A stretch of DNA of 64,000 nt from NCBI RefSeq assembly GCF_000340215.1, contig NW_006921548.1:669400-733399 (forward strand). Reading direction: 5' to 3'. This DNA is from Pseudocercospora fijiensis CIRAD86 (taxonomy: Eukaryota; Ascomycota; Dothideomycetes; Mycosphaerellales; Mycosphaerellaceae). Below the pieces are notes generated by a model. It saw only the letters and a list, made by a program, of their open reading frames with translations. It had not been told where the DNA came from and ran no database searches. Positions within the stretch are counted from its first letter, which is position 1. Every line of letters starts with the position of its first letter. Made by a program: the position numbers and the translations under genes. This document shows positions 11,236 through 24,300 of this stretch, piece after piece.

Positions 11236-11604
11236 TTTCCGTTTTGAATTGTAGCGAGCTAGCTTATCGTGCTAGTTATTGCGAGTTCTTTAACATTACC
11301 GAGCTTTTATTATTCTCCGAGTTACTAGAGTACACACTAGGCGTGCGAGGATTTAGTAAGCTCGACGACATGATCGATGCGACGTACGTATGTATTTTTA
11401 GGCTCAGACAAGACTCATGCCTTGAACGAGACTGGTATCCGTTCTCTCGTAGGCTTGACGAATGTCATTGGGACTAGGAAGGACAGGTTTGGTGCACAGT
11501 ATAAAGGGATCCGATAGATTTGATCTCGTAAAAGTCATTCCATGCTACTCTATGGTTGCTACTGCGCTCGTTGTCTGCCTACGCTCCTTATATCCTATGC
11601 TCAA
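11236..11604. other. Island edge, no gene supported
   Basis: Normal base composition begins here. A 77-codon open frame (11,244-11,477, plus) starts only at TTG and has no recognisable domain, so I do not call it. This stretch is the 3' flank of the broken gene at 11,605-12,978. Confidence 0.5.
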
Positions 11605-12978
11605 TCACTTCTTACTAGCTGGATCAGGGTCGACTTGACCTAAGACACCCACTATGACCTTCAACAAGGCCGAGGTCTGCTTGTGTGCCGCGATTAGGAA
11701 GCCCTTGTCCAGCTTATCTTCAGCGCTACGAAGAATCTTGAGCATCTCCTCACGATGAGCCGTCGCAAGGTCTTGAACTTCACGCTTCATCGACTTCTCC
11801 TTCTCCTCCGTCCCGAAATCCCGAACAGCTTTAAGGCGAGCTTGAACGTGGACAGGAAGCAGGAAGTCGTAGATCTGTAGAGTGCAGCCTGAAGCAATGT
11901 CCTCGCGAGCCTCCAACTCATCCTCGCGCTTGGCTAGAAAGTCTTCTCGCCCTTCTAGCGCAGCCTCTTTCTCCTTCAGCTTCTTATAGGCTATCTTCAC
12001 CTCTTCAATGCCGGAAGACTTCTACTTGCGTTCGACTTCCTTCTCTTGCTTTCCTACATTGTTTTCTCGCTTTAAGACACCATCTTCACGCTTCGTCACA
12101 TCCTCTTCTCGCTTGGCAACCTCCTCCTCACGCTTGGACACATCGTACTGCTGCGTGAACAAATCCGTTGTCTGCTTCATGATCTGTTCTTCTCGCACTA
12201 ATACTTGCGTCTCCCGTCTCTGCATACTATCCAGCTTAATCTGTAGCTCGGCGGCGCTCTGCTCCTGCTTGCGCTCTGCAGCCTTCACCTCGTTCAGCTT
12301 AGCTGCGCACTTCTCCAAGTCTTTCTTCAAAGCTGCCGCACTCTTCCGCTGCTCGGCCTCGGCTGCCTACAAGTCCAGCTCTCGCTGCACGACGGCGTTC
12401 TCGCGGTTGTACAAGTCTTCGCGGATTGAGGCCACAAACTCGTTAAACTCACCCTCAGAAATCATGCTGCTGCTTCCATCATTGTCGTCGATGTTGGCGT
12501 CGGCCATCTCGGCGTCTTCGTCGGCCGAAGAGGTATACTCCTGCTCTTGTTCTTGTTCCTGCACTTCCTCCTCTTCCTGGCTTCTAGTGTCTGCCACTTC
12601 CTGAGGCTCGAACCGCACAATCTTCTTCTTTCCCTTGCTCTTGCCCTCCAGATACTCATTCGCAGCAGCCGCGATGAAATCCTTCTTGGTTCGGAATTCG
12701 CTATAGTCTACGTTGACAGTGTTGTTGTACTTCGGCCCCATCAAGGAAGATAGGAGATTCGTAAGAAGCTTGATCTGAACTTCGCGAGTTCCATCTTCGG
12801 GTGGGTCATCGATGAAAGCAATGGCGTAGATCTTGTTCAGCTTAGTTAGAGTATCGATGAGCTTAGAGTTGCCGCCGCTACGGAAGTATTCGCCGATGGC
12901 TTCGTGGTTGTAGACTCGGGGGGACATGACTGGAGCGGTAGTAGTGGTGGAAGAGAAGGGCCACAGCCAGGTCAACAT
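11605..12978 (-). pseudogene. Coiled-coil protein gene broken by two in-frame TAG codons
   Basis: From ATG at 12,976-12,978 to the last stop at 11,605, one frame of 457 sense-or-stop codons runs without shift. It is interrupted only by TAG at 12,367-12,369 and TAG at 12,022-12,024. Sequence character carries straight across both stops: N-terminal 100 residues globular (MLTWLWPFSS, then LIDTLTKLNKIYAIAF), an acidic Glu/Gln run, then a long Lys/Glu/Arg coiled coil with heptad-like KREEEVAKREEDVTKRE repeats, and a C-terminal tail. Both stops fit CAG-to-TAG. The gene ends 370 bp from the RIP block, so RIP spreading is the simplest cause. Two short introns or stop readthrough are less likely alternatives. 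I do not recognise the family. Confidence 0.7.
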
Positions 12979-13503
12979 GAAATGATGATGGCATGGAGGG
13001 AGGCGATGGTGTGGTGCTGTCGTGAGTTCTCGATGAGACTCCGGATGGGAAGGCGTATATAGGTCTGGCCATAGTCCCTTTGTTCTACCTGCAGCTTCAT
13101 ATCAGCCATGATGGTAGATGGCTATCTTAATGGATCACAATGATGGCGGTCATCGTCACCATCATTCTCAACATCGAAGTCGATACATCGTTTCCATCGA
13201 TGAATATAATGAAGACCACGGATTCCAGTCAAGCTCTAGTCATGAATGGGGAAAAGGAAAACAATGATGCTAGTAATTGCCGAGAGTATGGGAAATGGAA
13301 AGCCTCTCAGGTGGCTTGGGCAGCACCTGTTCGAGACGTAGGCAATTTCAAGTACCACGGGCACTCCTGGTCTGAGAGGAGCAGATGTATTAATTGAATC
13401 TTAAAGTAAGAGCGTCAGCCGGTACTTGCTTCGGTGACAAGCGCTCTATCATCTCCTGCTGCAGTATCGTGGTGTGAAGCTGTTGAACCCGAAGCGGCGA
13501 ATT
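12979..13503. other. Intergenic region between two minus-strand genes
   Basis: It holds the upstream region of the coiled-coil gene and the downstream region of the gene at 13,504-14,160. An 85-codon plus-strand open frame (13,140-13,397) begins MMAVIVTIILNIEV. It has no recognised domain and is not called. Confidence 0.45.
13056..13061 (-). promoter_or_regulatory. TATA-like element upstream of the coiled-coil gene
   Basis: TATATA on the minus strand, 78 bp upstream of the ATG at 12,978, in an otherwise GC-balanced stretch. Position fits a core promoter; this rests on one motif. Confidence 0.35.
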
Positions 13504-14160
13504 CTATAGCGTGTCGCTGTCTTCCAAGAATGGGCATGCCCGGTTGACAGAGGTGCGGGCTCGCGGAGGTGCTCGCGTCTCTCCCTTCTGCTTCTCCTTG
13601 CTGTGTTTCGCAACCTTTCCGGTCTTCCTCCCTTTCTTCTTGTCAGCTTTGGCAGCCGTTTGTCCCTCCTGATCTTGCGGCGGCAGCGGGATGGCAACTT
13701 CCGTACTCCATTCCTGTACGTGGTGTTTCGTCTCGTACCAATCTTGCTGTCCCTCGCTCCTCGTGGCTAAGATAACGCCAACATCTACGCGAAGCGAAAG
13801 TCTGTTCGCATTGTGCCTCACGAGTGTGATCTTGCGATCACAACGTACGACAGAGTCTGGCTCATGGGCGGAGATGGTGAAGCGACGGTCAGAGCGGGTG
13901 TCGGTCAGGCGCTGCCATTGGTGTTCGTTTGGGCTTGGTAGGTCATGGAGATGTTGGGGTTCGACAGCGGTATGGATTTCGACTTCGTCCCAGCTGTTGG
14001 CTCCGAATGGTGATGGTGACTGCCAATATTCGGCTTTTTCGACGGGCAGAAGAATGGTGTGCGTCGGTGGTGGCGGAGCGGGAGTTGGACTACCTCCTGG
14101 CTCCAAGTTGGCTGGGGAGCTTGGTTCCTGATGGCCAGTGGACGCCATCCTGTACGCCAC
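13504..14160 (-). CDS. Hypothetical protein with Lys-rich C-terminus
   Basis: Single-exon frame of 218 codons, or 214 if the second Met (MASTGHQEPSSP) is used, which looks the more natural start. The N-terminus is Pro/Ser-rich and disordered (GGSPTPAPPPPTHT). The middle (residues 45-160) has mixed hydrophobic and charged character (SWDEVEIHTAVEP, DRKITLVRHNANRLSLRVDV) and looks folded. The C-terminus is a basic tail (KADKKKGRKTGKVAKHSKEK) that could be a nuclear signal. I do not recognise the fold. The length is more than chance readily explains at this base composition. Confidence is moderate that it is a gene and nil on function. Confidence 0.55.
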   Translation of the reverse strand: MAYRMASTGHQEPSSPANLEPGGSPTPAPPPPTHTILLPVEKAEYWQSPSPFGANSWDEVEIHTAVEPQHLHDLPSPNEHQWQRLTDTRSDRRFTISAHEPDSVVRCDRKITLVRHNANRLSLRVDVGVILATRSEGQQDWYETKHHVQEWSTEVAIPLPPQDQEGQTAAKADKKKGRKTGKVAKHSKEKQKGETRAPPRARTSVNRACPFLEDSDTL

Positions 14161-14684
14161 TTTCTGATGGTCTGAGCTTGTGTAAGAGTGCCGTCTTCAT
14201 GGAATGGACGTGTCCAAGGGAAGGAGGAGTGCTTTGGGCATGTGTGATGTGTAACCATGGTGCTGTATCTTGCGGATGGCCGCATTAGCATCATGCGGCA
14301 CCTGCAGAGGCATGACGGCGCGGTCGTGCATCGTGCGGTATTGTGGAATAACCACGATACTCTTTATCCGCAGTGCGGTTACATGTCCGTCCAGGCAAGC
14401 TATGGCAAGAAATTGTGCAAGGAATGATGGATACCAGTGCCAAGACCATCCTGGAGCTCCGAGCCCCGAGCCTCCGACGTTAAATTCTCCGAGATCCCGA
14501 TTTCTTGCACGTGCAGGCTGCACTCACACAAGTGACACAACACTACAGTCCGCATCAGGCGAACATGAGTTCGCAGACATGTGCAACGCACCTTCACCCA
14601 AGGTTACGTTGCACTTTCCATGGCCGCCCATCACCTAGCCACGCCTACCAGGCTCACCGAGACGACTGAACAAGACGCAGAGAC
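14161..14684. other. Intergenic region
   Basis: Upstream region of the gene at 13,504-14,160. Only short overlapping frames of about 65-130 codons occur on both strands, none with recognisable features. Confidence 0.4.
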
Positions 14685-14993
14685 ATGTTTCGACCAGTGC
14701 GTACAGCCCGTGATCGCGCGACAAAGGTTCAACACACTGGCTATGCATATGACACTGCATCTGGCTCCGCCGAGGACAGTGCTGCCACTTGGTCTATTCA
14801 GCCTACTTCGGCGACTTCTTCCGGTACCCTTGCGAGCTCAGAGAGGGACAACTGGGACCTACTCATTGTGTGCTCAAAGTGTGGTATGCCACAAGACGTC
14901 TTTCCGTATGATCCCACAATATGTCCGGAAAGCCATTTCATTCCTTTAAGTGAGTATTGCCTCCCTGGAAACTGTTGGCGGCGGCTAGAATAG
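14685..14993 (+). CDS. Small Cys-containing hypothetical protein (possibly a first exon)
   Basis: Frame of 102 codons from ATG. The first 55 residues are Ser/Thr/Ala-rich. The C-terminal part has WDLLIVCSKCGMPQDV then YDPTICPESHF and EYCLPGNC, a spacing of Cys and His pairs that resembles a small zinc-binding segment. A good splice donor (GTGAGT at 14,950) lies inside the frame just after this motif, so the real protein may continue in a further exon. I could not find a continuation in phase. The small size and Cys content would also fit a secreted protein, but no signal peptide is visible. Confidence 0.3.
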   Translation: MFRPVRTARDRATKVQHTGYAYDTASGSAEDSAATWSIQPTSATSSGTLASSERDNWDLLIVCSKCGMPQDVFPYDPTICPESHFIPLSEYCLPGNCWRRLE

Positions 14994-17900
14994 TGGCAAC
15001 ACGCAACGACATGTTCGCTGTGGTGGCAACTTAGACCGCTCGAGCTGCAAACATCAACACTCAACAGCTCCGGCCGCCTTTCAATATAGATACCGCTCCC
15101 GATGCGTTCTATTTTCTGGGTGAATTGAGGTCACGGTCGTCAATTCGACGCTATGAGGACCATTCCGAGATCCACTTGAACGGCTACCATTCGACTCATA
15201 TGGCCAAGTCTCCCAAGCGATCCGAACAATGGTCATATTCAGCTAGTTCCATAGTGGTCTCTGGAGCAATGCATCTGAAATAGCCTTGCGCAGATGAGGG
15301 TTGGTCGACTGGACTGCTCCTGGACGACAATCGTTGCCATAGGGAGCTCTTAATTCGTTCTCATTATGCACCAGTTGAAGCACGACTGATCAGCATGTCC
15401 TTGCCCATAAGGTGGAATTGATACTCATACTTGGCGGTAACGGGCAGCAGGAGACTTTGCATCAGTGATATAGTTGTTCACAGACAGCATCCAGGCCGAC
15501 AAATCCTCGAGCCGGATAGGTATGGTCTGGACGCTTAGCGGTCTCAAACCTTCAGGCTTCCACAAAGCACGAAGAACAGTATTCGACGCTGTGCACTCCG
15601 ACTTGCGCGCCCTCGCTTTCTGGACTTTCGCCACAAGGCCGTCCAGTATCAGCAGCCATTTCGTCCAACATCCGCACAGCGACGGTCTACTTCATTCGAA
15701 CAATGTTCACTCGCGACTTCTCATCAGCCACAGTGGACGTCATTATTGCACCCGATTTTCGAAGGTCTCAAGGCCGCCAACACTATACCATATACCTACG
15801 CACTAGCTTCAAGAGACTCGACTTCCATCATGAAAAGGGGGCGGCCGACTAGCAGAAGAGATCTGCGTGGTCAGAGAATTAAGAGAAGGGCTTTGAGATG
15901 ATTTTGGCTAGGTCTGCTGAGTAATACGTACTAGAAATTGAAAGTCTTTCATACTGGATGAAGTATGCTCCTCACCACTCGGAATTGATCTTGCTAGCTG
16001 CTGCTCATCTAGACGGATCTGAAATTGCTTCGTTGGCCTTGCTGCGAATGTCACAACAATTTTCGCTTTGCGCTCGACATACTCTCACGGATTCAATTCG
16101 AATCTATTGACGAGCGACCTCACCAATACCACGAACAGCGGGATTTGCCAGATATGAGAAATCGGACCTGAACTCAGCATATGCACAGCCAATATCTGAT
16201 GTCACGTCCATCCGCGCAGGCCTGGATTCAGAGCGGAGGCTGACAAAATTCGCCAACTGACCTGCAAGAATGGCGTGGTAAGTGTCTCTGATATGAGAAT
16301 TGCGGATACTGGTGAGGACACTGACAAATGGGCGCCCATCATAAGAGCCTTCTTGTCAGCGATGGGTGCTTCCTAACATCACGGCTCCGCACTCGAGAGC
16401 CCCCTTGTCAGCGCCTAGCTTCCTTTGGCCACTCGTGGAAGTCTTTCTACCATTCATGACTTGCATTGTTGTTCTACAACTGGGAGCGATTGATACTAGG
16501 CGGGAGTCACTACTCCATCCAGATAAGACCATTATCATCCTCAATAGCCTAGTAATGAAGTCAAAATGAGCTTTACTGGAGGACTGAATGCGAGTGGAGT
16601 TAACTTCTTGTTGCAAGAATGCACATGACGCGAAATCTTCACCTATGAAAGCGAAACTTCGTTGATGAAGAGGCAGATCAAGACACAGCGAACTCAAAAG
16701 TGCTAAAGATCAATTCGTTCCTACGACTTTCTTTAAATTGACCACGACCTTCTACCCGATCGACATTTACATTTGATCTCATTCAACACCAGTAATACAG
16801 TCCATTTCATTGGATTCCTCGAAGCGGAAGCTTAGCGAGGTAAATGATGCGCTCCAAAGAGGCACTTGAATTGACATGGCGATCGCTGATCGCCCCTCTA
16901 CCCTGGTTGATTCGGACTTGAAGTCGCCGATTGTGAACGCAGCCAACAGGACCACCTAGCAAGACATTCCACCAACAGAACCACCACTCGACGCAGCCTT
17001 GACTTCATTTGCAGCATTTCATGCGCTGGTAGCACCCTTTCGATGGTCCGTGAGCAGGTAATCGCGAATCGGGAGATCTTACGCTCCATACAAGCCTAAA
17101 GTCTTGTTTTGATCAGGTATTTCAGTCAAAAATATGCGTGGCAGCCGCTCTGATAGACGAAATTTATCGTTCTGCAGCATATCATTCGTCCTACTTCGCT
17201 AACACAGCTTCGACTTTACGAGTGCTGAGTAACGCTTATACAACAAAATCAACCCTTTTTGCTGCGATGCCCAGACTCGGCGCTTGTCCAGACTTCTCTT
17301 CAATCCAATTGTACCGACTCACTTATCACGGATCACTCTGAGCTTCCGCTTGCCGAACACAGTCTGCAAAGTCAAAATTTCACCCGACTTTCTAGTGCTC
17401 GAAGACGTAGACAGCCAGCAGCTGCTCACTCGAGCGCCGGATGTGGCGAATCTCACAACGAGGACTGGATTGAGCAAGGCTGCGTGCACACATGGGAATT
17501 CTTAGCCTGTGTGGTCATTGAGAGCTCATACCGCCAGTCTTATGCACCGTGAACGGACTCCTCATATTCTTGCTGCAAAACCTCGAACCAAACTTATGAA
17601 GATTGAGCTGGTTATCGGACACGGCCATCAAGTGGAGAAGAGTCCGGTAGCATATCTCAGTAATCGTATCTGCAGCACATGTCATGTTATCTATGGAGTA
17701 TAGCAATGCGGTATCATAGCCATCTAATCTACCTAAGCTTCGTCCGAGTACTACATTGCTGACAACGCCAATGAGTCAACTTATAGAAAGGAATTGTCGG
17801 TATTCGTAGCGACAATCTCCATTCAAACAATCGGCAAGAAGCAGCAAAAGCGCTGAGATCAGCGGCAGCTCATGGTTCCGCACCTTAGTGCTACCGTTTT

Positions 17901-20900
17901 TGCCGAGACCTTAGACGAGGAGAGTACTCACAGCTGTCGCATTGTCTGCCCCTCCCAATAACTCCCAAGAAACACGCAAAGGAGCACCTATCGAGAAGTT
18001 CGCTTAAGGCATTTTGGAAGGACACATTCAATACAGCTCCTTAACGCCGGTACTGCGAGAGGGATCGGCACTCGAAAATGGCTGCTCTGAAAGGTCTGCG
18101 AGGAAGATAAAATTGAGAAATGGAGGTAAGGATGACGCTGCGCCGCCATCATATTCCCGCTTATTTTCGAGGTCGCTTCAAAAGATATCGAGGGCAAATG
18201 ATGCCACGAAAAGCCCAATCTAGACGTGAGAAGCAGAGCGAAGCGATATTTAGGCATACACAACCATTTGACTTCAGTTTATAGGCAGGAACTGCTGCAA
18301 GTCCGGCCTATCCGACACGGCCTGTAGGGATGTTGACTCGGCCCGGCTGTGGCTCCCTTCGCAGATGGCGGCCATGGCTGCAGTGAAAAGCTTGCATTTG
18401 TGGTCGGATCCTTCAATCCCACTGTGCCACGGCATGTGCAATCTGACACACCAGTGGTCATGCCCTTACTTCCGCCTCTCTTTCGACAGCTCCAGATGGT
18501 GCTTGTGTCATCTGCAGTGCTTGGGATCATAAACCCGGCTGCCTCATCGCGAAGACCGTCGCCAGATCAACATCGTCTTCCAACTCAGATCAAGGTGCAA
18601 TCCGTCTCGGAGTCGACAGGCAAATCTTCGAGCCCAGGCCCCAAGGCCATCTGTTGTCAGTGACGTCAGATTTTGAGATGTCGCTGACACCTATATGTAG
18701 GCTCTTTCTCGCGACAACCACCTTCTCAGGCCCAGTAATGAATCCATCTCAGCTGTACTGCATTATGAGATGCCGTCGTACTACGCATCGACGCTTCTTG
18801 CTGCACCATGAAAGATTTAATGCTTCAACTCCACTTCGCAGGCGTGTAATCAGCGAACGCTGAGCTTTCAGTCACCATCGTCGGTGGCATCCCGATCATT
18901 CAATGCCTTGTCTTGTCGAAAGAAAAGTGGCGGAGGTCTTATAGTACTCGCTGCAACCCAAGATGTGGAGGGACAAGAAGCACGAGCACCGACAACGATT
19001 GTGGCGTTGAACAACAACCAAGGACAACCAAGAAGATTTGAGGAAGAAGACAGGACCTCGAGCGGTCGTTGCAGCAAGAAATTGTCGTTGCCCATTGTGT
19101 TCGACTCTCAGCTATATCGAGAGTATTTTTTTTTCAGTCGTGAGAATTCCAACAGGGCACCAGTACGGCTACTGGCCCTTTCCCGAGAGTGTCAACTCTT
19201 AAGCACAGATGACATTGGTCTTTGGCAAGTACCAAGCTCAGCATAGCGTGCCAATATTCGTTTGCATCGTGATAACGGATCTGGAGGGAGCTTCAAGAAT
19301 AGTCGATAAGGTGCTAGCGATCCGACTTGGGCGGCTTTCGCCGTTTGTTCCTCAAAGTGGACATCTAAGCTACATCCGACGTAACAGCAAGGTTCATGAT
19401 TTTTGCAGCGTTTCTCGGCACCAATAATGCTTCTTTCCACTAAGAAGCAAAGCAATGAGCTGAAGTGTGTCGGAGACGTCGAACTTTGAATGTGTGGAAA
19501 GTTGAGCTGCCATTGATTTTGCTTCATGTCGGACGTGAGACGGCACAAGCGGCTCAGTGTGTGTCCGGATAAGCGTGATTGAACCCATTAGGCCGCTGCT
19601 AAACAACCTCACTTTTTGTGAGTCGAGCTGTCTGAGTGCGATAGGCAATGAGTTCGATGTCGAAAGCTTGTGTAATCAAGCAAAGAGATCTCATTTACTA
19701 TAACAGGCGATTTGCGTCCAAGATATTTTGTTTCTTGTTTCTTTCTGCCCGAGGGACTGTGTTTTTGGATGACTGTAACACAAGCCAGGCAACGTCCTGG
19801 TAGTGGTATCATTCCACAACGAAATTCTCCGGGCGTGCTTTGGCCCAGCTTGTCGATGTTACCAAAGCGGAGATGTTGCTAACGATGAAGTGAAAGACTC
19901 CTCTCGGCCTCATCTAGCTGTCACCTTCCAAAGACGAAGCCCGGTGTTGGAATTCTTGGATCATCAATGCTCAGGCAATGTCTGCGCTTCCTTTATCCGA
20001 TCCCGAGGATTCAGATGTGTAAAAGCGATGCCCAAGAGTTCATCATCTTTCTTGATCGCGTTAACGGTCAATCGGCGTCCGGCAAACTCTGTACTCAGTG
20101 TTGCCGTGAAGACACAATGGGCCGGGAAAGTACGTCCACTTGGTACAATTCTGCCTGGTATACAACGCGGAAAATGTGCTGTGATGGGTGAAGTGAGCCA
20201 CCCATCTCCCGCGTTCCCGTGAGCTGGGCGTCCGTGTGCTATGCTTACTTTTAGGTGCCGAGGAGTCGAGTAGTATACTTGATCTGTAGTAAGAGCGTGG
20301 CCTTTCCACTAGCATTGAAGTCGAGAAACGTGGGGGCTGCAGGATATGTAGTGGATAATGTGAAAAACTCGCGATCGAAGCTTCCTGCCAGCAGTGCAGC
20401 ACTGGCATTTGCATTTGGTATCTTGTCAATCTTGTCGCGCCAGTCAAGCTTGCCTGCTACACTGGTCGCCTCGGCAATGACATCCTTCTCGGCCTCGTTC
20501 TTCAGCAGAGGACAAACAAAGCCTTTCTAAAAGACATTGTGACTTGCGGGAGCCAACGCCTATTGAGAAGCTGCGCATGGTGCTTGCTCAACTTAAGCAT
20601 GCAGTCGTCCTCACTGCGGCTATACGTAGCCTTATGAGCCCATACATGCCCTTTTCCTTTCCATGCCGGCTCCTTGGCGCCTAGAAGCTCCTGTCTTCGC
20701 ACCCTCGAGAGATCATTCCTGCGCAGATGCAGCTTCATCTCCTCCATGGATATGATGTAGATGTACACTATGGAAGTATCAGGCTGCGATAGTAGAGCCT
20801 ATGAGGCTATTGGGTTCGAGATTCCTGCTTGCGATCATGCGCTTGGAAGTAAGGCTCAACGCTAGCCCAGACGTAAAGAATTTTCGATTCCGGCCAAGGA

Positions 20901-21142
20901 GCTGTGAATGGGCGACCGATCGGGCATGCTGACGGGTACGGTGATTAGGTAGTATTACTGACCTGCTCAACATGAATGGGTCTAGAAGATTCTGTGTGTT
21001 GACGCATTCAAGCCCGATTCGAGACCTAGCAGCTTCAATGCACGAGCTCATACAACAGCCTCGGAGGAGCACAGAATGTCGAGAGAGTTGTAGGCAAAAA
21101 GTAGGTGCGAGCACAAAGTTGAGCGGAAGTTGGAAATCCATT

Positions 21143-21222
21143 GGCCCCAAGAGCCCCAACTTTTGGGGCCGCAGTGTTAGCAGAATCACGTGGCTGTCAA
21201 GCAGGCTCCAAATTTTGGGGCC
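21143..21222. repeat. Imperfect direct repeat with GGGGCC/GGCCCC inverted arms
   Basis: GGCCCCAA at 21,143-21,150 faces TTGGGGCC at 21,163-21,170. A related copy (CTCCAAATTTTGGGGCC) follows at 21,206-21,222, and both are followed by similar GCAGTGTTAGCA / GCGTGTCAGCGA text. It looks like a two-copy, stem-forming repeat of about 60 bp. Confidence 0.45.
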
Positions 21223-21282
21223 TGCGTGTCAGCGAGCCCAATTTTGGCCAAACACTGCCGACTTCCATTCCATACTGTAACC

Positions 21283-21327
21283 CGCCCACGACTCCCATTC
21301 CGCCTACGACTCCCATTCCGCCCACGA
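21283..21327 (+). repeat. 18-bp minisatellite, 2.5 copies
   Basis: Unit CGCCCACGACTCCCATTC at 21,283-21,300, repeated with one change (CGCCTACG...) at 21,301-21,318, then a half unit. The single difference is C to T. Confidence 0.7.
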
Positions 21328-24300
21328 TCATTTACAAAGACTGGGCTGAAGCCGCGGCACGGCATGGCTGCGTCGACAATCTGCAGATACCTCGATGACT
21401 GGAGTAGATCGACACCGGCGCTTCGCTCATTTGGCAAGAGGGATGCGGATGCAAGGAAAAGCAAGAGCACATCAATGTAGGCAGTTGGCGAAGAAGGCTT
21501 CTTTGACACCATGGACTGAGGCAGCAGAAGGACATTCCGGACCTGAAGCGCATCAAGTGCTGCAGAAGAGCTAGGGAAAGGCATATGCATGTTACGAAGA
21601 CAGCCAAGCAAGGACTTATCAAGTACTCGCCTTGTTGGCGGACGAGGATGGCTGCAGCGAGATGTACATGGCTTGAGAGTCCGCGACCTCACAGCAACTC
21701 CTTTACCGGTCAATGACGGCTTCTGACCTGCTGCTCCAGCGACGACAGCAATGTACATCCTTCACGGTCAGATGTACGAAGCACCCTGTCACCTGCCAAC
21801 GTGCTCATACCTCCGGTGTTCTTGCATTGAAGCACGTGACGAGATGTGGTTCACCCTGTCGCCTACTGTCAACAAGAACGCTTCCCACAATTCGCCTGAC
21901 CAAAAACATATCTACATCTCCGACTGTTCCGCCCGTCCAACCATTCACATTCACGAGTTGGGTGATACGAGGATGGCCCACGTCGCCAACCAGAAGCATC
22001 CTTAAGCTCTGACAGCTCGAATTCGTTCTGGCTGAGGAGTCTGGTCGACAGGGATCTTTCGACTGAGGCGAACCATCTCAGACTCAAGTCTACTCAAGTC
22101 CGTACATTCGAGACCAGGTCACGCAAGGCTACTACATGCCAGACCTTACGAGATACATGCGAATGTCGACTGGCTCGGAGATTTCCCGGACGGATGATTG
22201 TCCACGTCGCGGCAAGGATGTCTGCTGAACTGGGGGTACGGAAAGAATCGCGTCACGTCTGTAAGCAACTGCGGGTATCGATCTCGACGCAGCAGAGCGA
22301 GATCAAGTAGCTGGACAAGTGGATCACGCAAAAATAATTCGCGAACTACTTTACCTCATCTCTCCAGCCATTGGAACAATCCATGTAATACGGTTCTTTT
22401 GCAAGATCAGGCTGACGAAGGCAGGAGCACCATTCCCCGTCGCAGCAAGCTCCGAAAAGCCCGGTCTCGCGACTCAGTGCTCCCGTGAATCGGCCTAAAG
22501 TGTCATCAATGTACCGTTGGACAGGTGCTCCAGTGCGACGTTGAGCCGTGTATGGGCTTCCATCAAAGTGGCAATTTGTAGTAGGATCAGATACAAAAGG
22601 AGAAGCCGCGCTGCCGGGTGACAGCTACCTGAACTTCGGACACATGCGAGAGCAACGACGAGTCTTGGCCGGTCTCCAGTTTTGCCGCTGTCACATTAGC
22701 ATGATGGCATAGGCTTAGGGAGCAGCGCGTGAAGATGGATGGCACCCCGAGCAGCACCAGTAGCTCGGGCGCTGCTATAACAGCTGCCCATGTTTACAAG
22801 CTCACATCGACCTCGTCAAGCTCTCGTGGTCAAAGAAAGATGCAAATGGTAAGATGTTGGCCCGGTTGCCGTAATGGCGATGGCTCAGGATAAAGCTGAG
22901 AAGGCTGATGCCGAGAAACAGGCCGCAAGTATCTGTCCATAATCTGAGTAATCAACCTAGAGCCGGAATTATGCCATTCGATGCTCACGATCCGGTATGT
23001 GCAATGCATCATGTTCGAGTGCTTTACACTAGCGGAAGCTGCCTCAGCTTCCATCTCCAGTGGCATTCCCAACCCTTCGCCGTGACTATCTTTGTCCTCA
23101 GTGCGATTATAATCTGCACATGTCTATTCTACTATGTTGTGTGCTGCACCGCCGTTGGCACAGCTGCTGGTGCCTGGCGACTTCCTCAGCACATCAGCGG
23201 CGCAATCAGCAGCAGAAACGCTTAGGCCAGGCCTCACTTGTGCGTCTCGCCGAATCGTCGAAATACGGATCCATCCCAACACAATGCGGAAGCGCACATG
23301 CGCAGTTGACGATCTCGACGAAGGATCATGACACAAAAGGCATTCCAAAGGGTAGTAGCCGAAGCCAGACACGCAATGGCCTCCGATCCACCCCACGCGG
23401 ACGTGCACGGAAAGCAGAAATACAAATGTGCTGCGACTCGCCACTCGGCTTAAACCACGTTCTATTCTGCCAGCCATCATTCAGCAAGATGAAATGCCAT
23501 CGAGCGAGAAGTCGGTACGTGGTCGTTGTACGTAGCGGTGAGCTGTATCCAATCAACACCTTGTTGCTAATCGTATAGCAGGCAGGCTTGCGGCTACTAC
23601 ATGCCTCATATCTGCGTCCACACGATCTCTTCGAAGTGGACATGACGGGCAGCGTCTCTTATCTCTTTGAGCCAATACTGTGTCACATCGTAGCATCGCC
23701 ACTTCATACCACCATGGCGAATCTAAGCCATAATGTTCAGGCAGCAGCAACAGCAATTTCTGCTACGCTCGGTCTTATCGCGACTGTACGACTTCGGCTT
23801 GCACTCAACAAATCCAACCAAAGCGGAGTCCTCTTGCTCTTTCCAGCGACTGACCATGGCACATGAAATCCCAATACAGAAGCCGGACAACACGAAACCA
23901 GCATGCCCAGTTCCGGATGTGGAACGAAATTGCTGCAAACCTCCGTACGTCGACGTCAGCGACCACTAGGACTGCGGCCTTGATATTCTTCAGATCAATG
24001 GTAAGTGACAAGCTCTTCCATATGAGGCTTTAGCTGCAGGATTCTGGAGTCGTGAAGCTGATCTTCGCAAAAGCTTCACAGGGACCTTCGGAACTGATTC
24101 GAGCAGGGATGAAAGGCTTCTGAGTACTTTCCCTCGATGATGCTAATTTTGCGAACCTTCTTACATCGACCTCGACGATGCCACTTTCGATTCTTCGCAA
24201 TCGTCGCGTACGATTGGAAAAGCTGCGAGTAGGAATACATATGGCAATGTAACGGCGTAAGAAAGACGACAAATTGTTCATGTGAGCGAGACTATAGTCC

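Noticed and set aside
11244..11477. 77-codon plus-strand frame at the island edge
   Set aside because: Starts at TTG, no ATG, no recognised features.
13691..14131. 146-codon plus-strand open frame
   Set aside because: Lies antisense within the longer, better-behaved frame at 13,504-14,160.
20805..20830. GGTTCGAGATTCC, similar to a tRNA B box
   Set aside because: One base too long between the conserved halves, with no A box or cloverleaf at the right distance.
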